NCBI GenBank assembly: GCA_905207535.1
Contig: CAJLLX010000020.1
Location: 1-20,858, forward strand
Source: an uncultured Muribaculaceae bacterium
Lineage (GTDB): Bacteria > Bacteroidota > Bacteroidia > Bacteroidales > Muribaculaceae
Direction of reading: 5' to 3'
Length of the DNA: 20,858 nucleotides
The number at the start of each line of letters is the position of its first letter. Position 1 is the first letter of the stretch. Shown in pieces: positions 6,226-13,810 of this stretch. The notes below the pieces were generated by a model. That model searched no databases. It was not told where the DNA came from and saw only the letters and a program-made list of their open reading frames with translations. The position numbers were made by a program, and so were the translations under genes.

Positions 6226-7466
6226 TGCTCAGGGGTGGGATTAGAGTCGTAGTGTGTTTCGCCACGGTGGCCGTACATCTCCTCGTAGTAGCGCATATAG
6301 TTGCCGGAGGTGACGCTTTCTATCCATTCGGGATTGTCGAGATACCACTTGACGGTGAGCCGTATACCCTCCTCGAATGAGGTCTCGGGGTACCAGCCCA
6401 GCTCGGTGGCAATCTTTTCAGGGTCGATGGCATAGCGCATGTCGTGGCCGGGGCGGTCGGCGACATAGGTGATGAGGCTCTCGTTGACATCCTTGGGATC
6501 AATCTCGAGCAGAGCCCGCACGGCGGGGTCGGCGAGGGCAAATTCGCGCACCAGCTCTATCACGCGGCGCACGATTTGCAGATTTTCCTGCTCGTTGAAG
6601 CCGCCGATGTTGTAGACTTCGCCGGTGCGTCCGCGGCGCAGCACGGTGTCAATCCCCTTGCAGTGGTCGGCGACATAGAGCCAGTCGCGCACGTTCTCGC
6701 CGCGGCCATAGACCGGGAGCTTACGTCCGTGGAGTATGTTGTTGATCACCAGCGGTATCAGTTTTTCGGGAAATTGATAGGGGCCGTAGTTGTTGGAGCA
6801 GCGGGTGATGTTGACCGGCAGGCCGTATGTTTCGGCATATGCCATGGTGAGGTGGTCGGCCGAGGTTTTCGATGCCGAGTAGGGCGAGCGGGGTGCCAGC
6901 GGAGTATGTTCGGTGAAAAATCCCTTGCCGTAGGTGATGAGGCCCGAGCGCCCTTCGGCCACGCGAGCCACCTCGTCGTTGAGCACCAGCGGCGACGGGT
7001 CGCCGGGAGTGCGCGGCAGCGATCCGTAGACCTCGTCGGTGGAAACCTGCAGAAATTTCTTCCCCTCGCGGTAGAGGGGAGTGCCGGTGGCCGGGTCGCG
7101 GCGGTCGGTGAGCCATGCGCGCCGGCAACATTCCAGCAGATTCTGTGTGCCGAGGATGTTGGTCTCCAGGAAGAGGCGCGGATTGGTGATGGAGCGGTCT
7201 ACGTGGCTCTCGGCGGCGAAATTGACCACATAGTCGGGGTCTTCTTCGCGGAGTATGCGCTCCACCAGAGGGCGGTCGCCGATATCGCCCTTAATGAAGG
7301 TGACATTGGGGCGCTCCAGCTCCTCCTTGAGTGTGAGCAGATTGCCCGCATAGGTGAGGGCGTCGAGCACCACTATGCGCACGTCGTCGCCATGCTTCCC
7401 GAGCAGATATTTCACGAAATTTGCGCCGATAAATCCGGCTCCTCCTGTCACGAGATATGTTGTCAT
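6222..7466 (-). CDS. rfbB: dTDP-glucose 4,6-dehydratase
   Basis: A 414-residue extended SDR enzyme that oxidises C4 and dehydrates C5-C6 of dTDP-glucose to give dTDP-4-keto-6-deoxyglucose. Visible are the NAD-binding TGGAGFIG (7-14), AAESHVDRSI, the active-site STDEVYG (142-148, carrying the T-D-E triad), YSASK (Y196, K200) and NNYGPYQFPEKLIPL. It is about 60 residues longer than typical RmlB. Much of the excess lies between STDEVYG and the TEHTPLAPRSPYSASK segment (roughly 149-184) and in a linker near 115-138. Both sit on the surface side of the fold, so activity should be kept. It is the first gene of the operon, with a consensus promoter ending about 16 nt before its expected transcript leader. 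Confidence 0.96.
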   Translation of the reverse strand: MTTYLVTGGAGFIGANFVKYLLGKHGDDVRIVVLDALTYAGNLLTLKEELERPNVTFIKGDIGDRPLVERILREEDPDYVVNFAAESHVDRSITNPRLFLETNILGTQNLLECCRRAWLTDRRDPATGTPLYREGKKFLQVSTDEVYGSLPRTPGDPSPLVLNDEVARVAEGRSGLITYGKGFFTEHTPLAPRSPYSASKTSADHLTMAYAETYGLPVNITRCSNNYGPYQFPEKLIPLVINNILHGRKLPVYGRGENVRDWLYVADHCKGIDTVLRRGRTGEVYNIGGFNEQENLQIVRRVIELVREFALADPAVRALLEIDPKDVNESLITYVADRPGHDMRYAIDPEKIATELGWYPETSFEEGIRLTVKWYLDNPEWIESVTSGNYMRYYEEMYGHRGETHYDSNPTPEQ

Positions 7467-7488
7467 ACGGATACGTTCAATATTTTTC

Positions 7489-7519
7489 CAAAGTTACGAA
7501 TTATCCATAATAAAACAAA
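7489..7519 (-). promoter_or_regulatory. Promoter of the rfbB-rfbA-ketoisomerase-aminotransferase operon
   Basis: On the minus strand TTTG (7519-7516), 19 nt, TAACTTTG (7496-7489). The start should fall near 7482, giving a very short leader of about 16 nt before the rfbB ATG. No other promoter is seen up to the end of the operon. Confidence 0.75.
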
Positions 7520-7555
7520 ATCTCGTGCCGCAAGGGTCGCGGCGGCGATGAAAAT

Positions 7556-7600
7556 AAAAGCGGTGTGCCAATGCTCAGGAGATTGACACACCGCTTTTTA
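7556..7600. terminator. Bidirectional terminator between cotH and the rfb operon promoter
   Basis: A 12-bp perfect stem (7556-7567 with 7587-7598, core GCGGTGTG/CACACCGC) with A/T runs on both sides. In the minus direction, reading out of the CotH gene, it is followed by TTTTATTTT. It isolates the rfb promoter from the upstream gene. Confidence 0.8.
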
Positions 7601-7638
7601 TGGTGCAAATACTGCAAATAGATGCGATGAGGGGAGGA

Positions 7639-9603
7639 TCAGATAGCCACTTTGACCGACGCCGGGCCGGAGGTGACGATGTAGATGCCCGGGGCGAGGG
7701 GTGTAGAGGCGCCTTTGCCGCGGAAGCAGAGGCGGCCGTCGGCCGAGGTGACTGAGAATGTAGCCTCACCGTCGGCAAGGGCCACGGTGTTGCCGCTTAC
7801 TGTCACGCCAAACTGCGAGGAGTCGGCGGCATCGGCCTGCGGAAGGTCGATCGAGGCTGCCTCCGGGTCGTATTTGAAGAATTTCTCGTCGTCGAGACGG
7901 TCGATGCGGTCGAGCAGGTAGGTCTTGAGGTTGTCCACAGCTTCCTCAAACGACAGCTCGGCGCGGGGATTGGTGAAGATGTACTGTCCGAGTACGTTCC
8001 AGCGCTTGAAATTGAGGTCGGCCGAAGGCTTGATCTGCTCGGCCCAGTAGTCGACATAGTCGCAGAGCGACTGGCCGGTGAGGTCGTTCTCGTTGCGGGC
8101 CACGGAGTAGAGGAAGTTGCGGCGCCTTACGGCCTTGCTGTCGATGCTGAAGATGCGTTTGTGAAACTCGAGGAAATTGTTGGCGATGGGTCCGCGTCCG
8201 CTGAGGGTGCAGAGGGTGGAGAGGTCGTTGGTGGGGTACACGCGGTGGTCGTTGTCAAAGGCCAGTTCCGAATCCCACACGGGCCCGGCTGTGAACTTGT
8301 CGTTGCCGCGCTCCTTGTACATGTGCATGCTCCACACGGCGTCGGCATTGCCGATGATCTCCTCCACGATGAAGTAGCGCAGATACATGTCGACGTCGAG
8401 CATGGCGCGGTAGCCTTTCACTTCGTCATTGTAGGTGCGCGAGGTGAAGACGCGCTTCTCGAGCTCGCTGAAATAGTCTTTGATATATGCAAATTGCTCG
8501 GGAGTGCCGCCGTCGTCGGGGCTCTTGATGGTCACGGGTATCTGGTGATGGGTAGATTCAAACCATGTGCCCTCCGGCTCCAGGTTGGCGTAGGAGTCGA
8601 TCTCGATGTGGTAGCCGCCGGTGAGGGCTTCCCCCTCGATGTCGGTGGGCTCCATCTCGGTGACCGGCACGCGGCCCTTCTTGGCCTCCACCTGGTCGCA
8701 GAGCTGGTAGCAGCCCTTGAATTCGCCGTTGAGCACCACATCCACCGGCTGGCAGTAGGGGGTATAGCCCAGCCGCATGCGGCGTGAGATCTCGAAAGCC
8801 ACGATATTGCGCATCAGCGTCTTGTCGCTGTGATTGTTGATGAGTGTCCACTTTTTTGCCTTGGCGGGAGCATCGAGCACCTTCTGCTTGGAGTCAAACT
8901 TGATGCGCCAGGGCTTCTTGGGGTGGGTACGCGAGGAGTTGCCGCGCTCGCGCACTGTGGCCGAGGCATCCACGTTGTAGCCGTTGCCGTCGAGGATGAT
9001 GACATTGCCCACGATGTCGGTCTCCTTGTCGAAGGGCTCCTTGGAGTCGACGGTGTTGATGCACACGGTGGGGAGCTGGGTGAACTGGAACATATGCGAG
9101 TCGTCACCCTCCCCTTCATGGCCGTAAAACTCCAGTTCGGCCAGATTGCAGCGCACATCCGAGGGGCTGACATACCTCACGTAGCGGAATCCTTTCGAGC
9201 AGTTGACATCGCCGTAGGTCATCTCGTTGAAGGTGCCCTTTTCGGTGATGATGAAGAGGGGCACGGCATCGAGCCAGTCGGGCGAGTTGGCGCCCTGTAT
9301 CACAGCCATCTTCACGCGGTTTTCACCCTCGGAATAGTCGTTGCGGGGCGCCCATCCCACGCGCTCTATAACGTGTGGGGTGCCCAGATCGAGTCCGGCC
9401 CAGGCGTAGGAGCGCTGGTAGGCAGCGAAATAGGTGTTGAGATCGCCGTCGAAGAGGGTCTCGACGGTGTGTACGGTAGTGGAAGGCTGACCGGTGGCAT
9501 AGTCGACGCTCGGCCCGCTGCAGATAGGTGTGCCGGTGAGCTTTTCGGCGGCGTTGAGCTGCAAAGCAATCGCAGCCGAGAGGAGTATGATATACTTTTT
9601 CAT
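7639..9603 (-). CDS. Secreted CotH-kinase-domain protein with discoidin-like domain and T9SS C-terminal domain
   Basis: A 654-residue exported protein. The signal peptide (KKYIILLSAAIALQLNAA) covers about residues 1-19. A discoidin/F5-8-type C-like beta sandwich spans about 27-163. A CotH domain spans about 175-590. Its hallmark RERGNSSRTHPKKPWRIKF (218-236) is present, as are the TLMRNIVAFEISRRM segment and GPVWDSELAFDN (440-451), which corresponds to the catalytic aspartate region of spore-coat CotH protein kinases. The last 55 residues (VSGNTVALADG, then APGIYIVTSG) resemble a T9SS type A sorting domain, so the protein is probably displayed or released at the cell surface. CotH in Bacillus phosphorylates spore-coat proteins; the substrate here is unknown. 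It lies downstream of another T9SS-type gene, separated by a palindromic promoter. Confidence 0.88.
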   Translation of the reverse strand: MKKYIILLSAAIALQLNAAEKLTGTPICSGPSVDYATGQPSTTVHTVETLFDGDLNTYFAAYQRSYAWAGLDLGTPHVIERVGWAPRNDYSEGENRVKMAVIQGANSPDWLDAVPLFIITEKGTFNEMTYGDVNCSKGFRYVRYVSPSDVRCNLAELEFYGHEGEGDDSHMFQFTQLPTVCINTVDSKEPFDKETDIVGNVIILDGNGYNVDASATVRERGNSSRTHPKKPWRIKFDSKQKVLDAPAKAKKWTLINNHSDKTLMRNIVAFEISRRMRLGYTPYCQPVDVVLNGEFKGCYQLCDQVEAKKGRVPVTEMEPTDIEGEALTGGYHIEIDSYANLEPEGTWFESTHHQIPVTIKSPDDGGTPEQFAYIKDYFSELEKRVFTSRTYNDEVKGYRAMLDVDMYLRYFIVEEIIGNADAVWSMHMYKERGNDKFTAGPVWDSELAFDNDHRVYPTNDLSTLCTLSGRGPIANNFLEFHKRIFSIDSKAVRRRNFLYSVARNENDLTGQSLCDYVDYWAEQIKPSADLNFKRWNVLGQYIFTNPRAELSFEEAVDNLKTYLLDRIDRLDDEKFFKYDPEAASIDLPQADAADSSQFGVTVSGNTVALADGEATFSVTSADGRLCFRGKGASTPLAPGIYIVTSGPASVKVAI

Positions 9604-9666
9604 CGCGATTTAAGGTAGATAAGTCCGGACTCCCGGGACCCAGTATTAATTTGGTTATGACAATAT

Positions 9667-9709
9667 CGTTTGCCCGCAAAGATACACAAAATATCTTTGC
9701 GGGCAAACG
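9667..9709. promoter_or_regulatory. Perfect 18-bp palindrome forming a symmetrical two-way promoter
   Basis: The arms 9667-9684 and 9692-9709 are exact reverse complements around a 7-nt centre (CACAAAA). Each strand carries TTTG, exactly 19 nt, TATCTTTG: 9669-9672 plus 9692-9699 on the plus strand, and 9707-9704 plus 9684-9677 on the minus strand. The minus promoter would start CotH transcription near 9670 (leader about 67 nt). The plus promoter points antisense into the 3' end of the PKD gene. Readthrough RNA from that gene would fold into an 18-bp hairpin, but no T run follows it. Confidence 0.7.
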
Positions 9710-9764
9710 TATAGGTGGTAAAAATGTGCGTTCAGAAGTCCCTAATGAGGGAAAATCGCGCTTA

Positions 9765-12092
9765 TTAGCGGACAAATTTGAGTGTGGAGCCGTCGGCGAT
9801 GCGGGCGATGTAGATGCCTGCGGCGAGGTGGCCGACGCTCAGCGTGCCGCCGTCGGAGGTGGCCACGGTGCGCCCCGAGAGGTCGGCTACGGTGAAGGCG
9901 TCAGTGCCGGTGAGCGAGAGCGAAGCGCTGTCGAAGGTCAGCGAGCAGGGTGTGCCTGCGGTGACAGTCACGCCCGAGCCCTTCTGCTGCTCGACGATCA
10001 GCGGCAGGCTGGTGACGCCGTCGGAGAGCATCACTATGCCCTGACGGGTGGGCATCACCTCGGGCAGTTCGTCATACTCCAGTGTGACGGTGTCCACAGT
10101 CATCTCGCCCGGCTCGGATGCGATGCGAAGCCAGGGCACCGAGGAGTAGGAGAGCTCTTTGTCCCATCCCATGTAGGAGAAGATCTCCACATCGAGCGTG
10201 CCGGCATCCTGACCGATGGAGAAATTGCGGGTGCCGAAGGGGAGGGTCTCCATCACCGAGTGGGCCATGGCTACCTTCACATTATAAGATGTGTGATTCT
10301 GTCCGGCGGGGAAGTAGTCGGCCACATCTATCCATTTGCCATCCTTGAGCATGAGCGCTGTGCCACCCTCGCCGCGGAATTGGGCTGTGGTGAAGGTCAC
10401 GTGGCAGGTCTCGGAGCGCTCGGGGATGCCGTCGATGACTATGAAAAATTCGCTGTCGACCACCGGAGCGTCCTCGAAGGGGAAGGCGGTGCCCACATTG
10501 GTGCCGTCGCCGAGGTCAAGCTCGTAGACCGGCCACGACCAGAAGTCGAGCCTCTCGCCCGGTTTGCCGTCGACCGAGGTGTAGAGGCTTACGCTGATGC
10601 TGGCGATCTGGTCGACAACCTCCTCGGTTTCGGCGCGGTTGAAGAACACATATGCGCCGTAGATGCGCGAGGGCACCGAAGGAGCCGAGAAGCGCTCGGC
10701 GTAGGCGGTAATTTTCGAGGTGTTGCTGCCCGGGAAGGAGCTGTAGCCGTCCATGTCGAATGTGGTGGCCGTATCGTCCTTGCGGAAGTTGCTCACCACA
10801 CCCTCATACTCCACGCTGACCGACTTGAAATCGGTGGAGGTGCCGTGGTCGTTGGTGACCGTCAGTCCTACACCCTGCTGATGGAGGAAATTGAAGCGCA
10901 CCGTGGGCTCGGCCTCGGTGGTGGTGTAGATGGCATATGCTTCGGGGTCGACGCCGGTGAAGGTCCAGTCGTGAGCGGTGGGGAATCCCTCGGAAGCATC
11001 GGTGAAAGTGATCTCGGCCGTAGGTGCTACCAGCGGCAGGCCGGTGGTGTTGAGCAGGAACGAGGCGGGGAGGCCGATATGGGCCTTAGGCTCGGTGCCG
11101 GTGACAGTGACGAAGCCCGAGCGGGTGACGGCCATACCGTCGCCTGTGCCGGTGAGGTCGAGGCTCACGTCGTAGGTGCCGTCGGTGGTGTAATATACCT
11201 CAGGAGTGGCCTCGGTCGACTCGGCGGGGACGCCGCCGGGGAAGGTCCAGTGGTATCCGCAGCCGTCGGGAGCACCCGTGGCTACAAAAGTGACGCGCTC
11301 GCCGGTGGTGAGCGAAAGGCTCTCAACCGAGCCGGGACCGGTGATATCGATATTGTCGATGGCGAAGTCGCCCATATAGCCGCCGGTGCCGAACATGTCA
11401 TCGCTGCCGGGAGCGTAGGTGAAGCGCAGTTTGATGGTCTGGCCGGCAAACTGATCGAGCGGAAGCGCGAGCATGTGCCAGTGCCAGTTTTTAGCGGAGA
11501 GGTCGTCGCCGCTGTTCCAGAGCTGAGTCTCGGTGGCGAAATCGTCGGCCGATGCCGAGATGAGCAGACGGCAGTTGTCATCGAAATTGAGCGAGTATCC
11601 CACAGCCACATTGAGCGTGTTGCCGCGGCCGATGGTGATTTCGGGCGACGTAGCGGTGCCTTTGGCGCGTTTGAACACCTGATACGGGCCTTCCACGTAG
11701 AGCGAACCCGCATCGTCGGGGTCGACCGTAGTAAAAGCGTAGTTGCCCGACATCTTTTTCACTGTCCAGGGCACATTGGCGTCGGTCTCGATCACCCACC
11801 CCTCGGGGATGGCGCCGCCGTTGAAGTTTTCCGACCATATCGAGGTCGTCTCGCCCATCCCCTTGACGGTGATGCTGAGTCCCTCGGAGCGGGCGCTGAG
11901 GCGCGCGATGGCTCCTTTGGGGGCCTTGAGGCGCAGGGCAGGCTGAAGTTTCTGCGCGGGGCGCAGGGTCTCCATGCGGGCGATAGGATCGGCATTGACA
12001 GCCTGTCTGACAGCCGGAGCCTGTGCAATGGCTGTGAAAGCCAGCGCCGACAGCACGGCTGAAGCATAAAAGCGTGTAAAGCTATTGTTCAT
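9765..12092 (-). CDS. Secreted multidomain protein: choice-of-anchor-J/MAM-like, PKD, BACON-like, T9SS C-terminal domain
   Basis: A 775-residue exported protein. ATG 12092 is chosen because the signal peptide (NNSFTRFYASAVLSALAFTA) begins there; the frame opens 13 codons earlier. A cleaved-adhesin or choice-of-anchor-J-like lectin sandwich spans about 78-240 (ENFNGGAIPEGWVIETD, then FAIDNIDITGPG). Two PKD-like domains follow (YHWTFPGG near 275, HDWTFTG near 365). Next come another beta-sandwich region (about 440-600) and a BACON-like domain (about 615-700, VPWLRIASEPGE and a terminal IVEQQKG). The C-terminus (AAGIYIARIADGSTLKFVR) is a T9SS type A sorting domain. Such proteins are surface adhesins or carbohydrate binders in Bacteroidetes; no catalytic residues are seen. 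The ligand is unknown. Confidence 0.82.
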   Translation of the reverse strand: MNNSFTRFYASAVLSALAFTAIAQAPAVRQAVNADPIARMETLRPAQKLQPALRLKAPKGAIARLSARSEGLSITVKGMGETTSIWSENFNGGAIPEGWVIETDANVPWTVKKMSGNYAFTTVDPDDAGSLYVEGPYQVFKRAKGTATSPEITIGRGNTLNVAVGYSLNFDDNCRLLISASADDFATETQLWNSGDDLSAKNWHWHMLALPLDQFAGQTIKLRFTYAPGSDDMFGTGGYMGDFAIDNIDITGPGSVESLSLTTGERVTFVATGAPDGCGYHWTFPGGVPAESTEATPEVYYTTDGTYDVSLDLTGTGDGMAVTRSGFVTVTGTEPKAHIGLPASFLLNTTGLPLVAPTAEITFTDASEGFPTAHDWTFTGVDPEAYAIYTTTEAEPTVRFNFLHQQGVGLTVTNDHGTSTDFKSVSVEYEGVVSNFRKDDTATTFDMDGYSSFPGSNTSKITAYAERFSAPSVPSRIYGAYVFFNRAETEEVVDQIASISVSLYTSVDGKPGERLDFWSWPVYELDLGDGTNVGTAFPFEDAPVVDSEFFIVIDGIPERSETCHVTFTTAQFRGEGGTALMLKDGKWIDVADYFPAGQNHTSYNVKVAMAHSVMETLPFGTRNFSIGQDAGTLDVEIFSYMGWDKELSYSSVPWLRIASEPGEMTVDTVTLEYDELPEVMPTRQGIVMLSDGVTSLPLIVEQQKGSGVTVTAGTPCSLTFDSASLSLTGTDAFTVADLSGRTVATSDGGTLSVGHLAAGIYIARIADGSTLKFVR

Positions 12093-12118
12093 TCTGCTGA
12101 AAGATTGGTTTTGGAATG

Positions 12119-12126
12119 CAAAGTTA
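12119..12126 (-). promoter_or_regulatory. Putative -7 box for the PKD protein gene
   Basis: TAACTTTG on the minus strand, 26 nt before the chosen ATG, giving a leader of about 20 nt. No matching -33 element is seen. Its position also argues against the longer reading frame that starts at 12131, because that start codon would lie upstream of the transcript. Confidence 0.5.
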
Positions 12127-12296
12127 CACAAAAGTTAGTGAAACGGGAGCATGTTGTCGCGAAAATTGTGTGAAATAGTGGCTAAATGTTTGCAGAAATG
12201 GCTTCCCGGTGGATAATTGCCTACGAAATTGTCCTCTTGTCGCCAATGTGTCGGCGTGGAGAAAGAAAATATGTCGCTAAACATTTGTTAAAAATG

Positions 12297-12326
12297 TTGC
12301 AAATCTAAAATTAAACACTAATTTTG
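12297..12326 (+). promoter_or_regulatory. Promoter of the 2-oxoacid:ferredoxin oxidoreductase operon
   Basis: TTG at 12297-12299, 19 nt, TAATTTTG at 12319-12326. The start should be near 12333, leaving a leader of about 80 nt. The leader holds a bulged hairpin (GCGC 12340-12343 and GAGG 12347-12350 pairing with CCTCGCGC 12361-12368). The rest of the 320-bp divergent region (12093-12413) shows no coding content. Confidence 0.5.
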
Positions 12327-12413
12327 TGATTTGTAAACCGCGCGAAGAGGGCGCCAATGTCCTCGCGCCGGCTTGTGTAAATAACAATTAATAACCAATC
12401 TTTATTGACTGAC

Positions 12414-12647
12414 ATGGCAAAAATCCAAGGTGCCGTAACCATTGAGAGAGAGCGATGCAAAGGATGCGACCTTTGCGTCGTGGCATGTCCCTGCGACGTG
12501 CTTGCCCTCCAGCCCAAGGAGGTGAACGACAGAGGCTATCATTTCGCTTATCCTGCCAACGAGGATGCGTGTATCGGTTGCGCCGCCTGCGCTATGGTGT
12601 GCCCCGATGCATGCATCGAGGTCTACAGGGTAAAGGTGGAGGCTTGA
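12414..12647 (+). CDS. korD: 2-oxoacid:ferredoxin oxidoreductase, delta (ferredoxin-like) subunit
   Basis: A 77-residue protein with two [4Fe-4S] motifs: CKGCDLCVVACP and CIGCAACAMVCP. It relays electrons from the TPP site of the beta subunit to external ferredoxin. ATG 12414 is preferred over the TTG at 12405 because it starts the family sequence MAKIQGAVTIERERC and follows an AT-rich stretch. It is the first gene of a delta-alpha-beta-gamma operon, 62 bp before the alpha gene. An extra cysteine just after the first motif (CPCDV) is a small oddity. The symbol follows the Kor convention; the substrate could equally be branched-chain (Vor). Confidence 0.9.
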   Translation: MAKIQGAVTIERERCKGCDLCVVACPCDVLALQPKEVNDRGYHFAYPANEDACIGCAACAMVCPDACIEVYRVKVEA

Positions 12648-12709
12648 CGCCTTTGCGTATTTAACACAACATTATCCAACACAACCCCGTATTTTTCTTT
12701 TAGATCCGT

Positions 12710-13810
12710 ATGAAAGATGAAATAAAACTGATGAAGGGCAACGAAGCTATAGCCCATGCCGCCATCCGCTATGGCGCCGACGGCTACTTCGGCTATCCCA
12801 TCACCCCTCAGAGCGAGGTGCTCGAGACACTTGAGGCTCTCATGCCCTGGGAGACCACCGGCATGACAGTGCTTCAGGCCGAGAGCGAGGTGGCATCAAT
12901 CAATATGGTCTACGGCGGCGCCGCTTCCGGCAAGGCCGTGATGACCTCGAGTTCGTCGCCCGGCATCAGTCTGATGCAGGAAGGCATATCGTATATGGCC
13001 GCTTCGGAGCTGCCGGCACTGATAGTGAATGTGATGCGCGGCGGTCCCGGTCTGGGCACCATCCACCCCTCGCAGGCCGACTACTTCCAGGCTACCAAGG
13101 GGGGAGGCCACGGTGACTACCATCTGATAGTGCTCGCTCCCTCCACAGTGCAGGAGATGGCCGACTTCGTGGGTCTGGGCTTCGACCTGGCCTTCAAATA
13201 CCGCACCCCTGCCATGCTTCTCGCCGATGGCATCGTGGGCCAGATGATGGAGAAGGTGGTGCTCCCGCCGCAGCGTCCGCGCCGCACCCCCGAGCAGATT
13301 GCCGAGCAGTGCCCCTGGGCTGTGACAGGCCGCAAGGGTGGCCGCGCACGCAATGTGGTGACATCGCTTGAACTCGACTCTGCCCAGATGGAGAAGAACA
13401 ACGAGCGCTTCCAGCGCACCTACCGCGAGATCGAGGCCAACGAAGTGCGCTACGAGACACGCTACACCGAGGATGCCGACTATCTGATAGTGGCCTTCGG
13501 TTCGATAGCCCGTATTTGCCTCAAGGCCATCGAGGATGCCCGCAAAGAGGGTATCAAGGTGGGTCTGATCCGTCCCATCACGCTGTGGCCCTTCCCCTAC
13601 GACGTGATCCGCGAGACGGCCAAGCATGTCAAGGGTATCCTCTGTGTGGAGATCAACGCCGGACAGATGATAGAGGATGTGCGCCTGGCAGCGTCGGACA
13701 GTGTGCCTGTTTGCCACTTCGGACGCATGGGCGGCATTGTGCCTAACCCCCAGGAGGTGCTCGACGCCCTGAAAAAAGATTTCATAACTCCTAAAGCTCA
13801 CAACGCATGA
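12710..13810 (+). CDS. vorB: 2-oxoacid:ferredoxin oxidoreductase, alpha subunit (VorB/KorA type)
   Basis: A 366-residue subunit with the pyrimidine-binding half of the TPP site. YFGYPITPQSEVLE near 26-39, VLQAESEVASINMVYGGAASG near 55-75 with the conserved glutamate, the TSSSSPGISLMQEGISY stretch and GGPGLGTIHPSQADYF are diagnostic. The C-terminal part carries the transketolase C-domain (LIVAFGSIARI, VGLIRPITLWPFP). Together with beta, gamma and delta it oxidatively decarboxylates a 2-oxoacid to acyl-CoA with reduction of ferredoxin, an oxygen-sensitive reaction typical of strict anaerobes. Sequence alone does not separate 2-oxoglutarate from branched-chain 2-oxoacids; Bacteroides homologues are commonly labelled VorB. 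It overlaps the beta gene by 4 bp. Confidence 0.92.
   Translation: MKDEIKLMKGNEAIAHAAIRYGADGYFGYPITPQSEVLETLEALMPWETTGMTVLQAESEVASINMVYGGAASGKAVMTSSSSPGISLMQEGISYMAASELPALIVNVMRGGPGLGTIHPSQADYFQATKGGGHGDYHLIVLAPSTVQEMADFVGLGFDLAFKYRTPAMLLADGIVGQMMEKVVLPPQRPRRTPEQIAEQCPWAVTGRKGGRARNVVTSLELDSAQMEKNNERFQRTYREIEANEVRYETRYTEDADYLIVAFGSIARICLKAIEDARKEGIKVGLIRPITLWPFPYDVIRETAKHVKGILCVEINAGQMIEDVRLAASDSVPVCHFGRMGGIVPNPQEVLDALKKDFITPKAHNA

Noticed and set aside
6444..7586. A 380-residue plus-strand frame opposite rfbB
   Set aside because: An antisense shadow of an unambiguous dTDP-glucose 4,6-dehydratase gene.
9651..12062. An 803-residue open frame on the plus strand, opposite the PKD protein gene
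   Set aside because: Its composition (G, H, E, V, D rich, no domains) is the usual antisense shadow of high-GC coding DNA. The minus-strand product has a signal peptide, known domains and a T9SS tail. The plus-strand promoter at 9692-9699 even lies downstream of its start codon.
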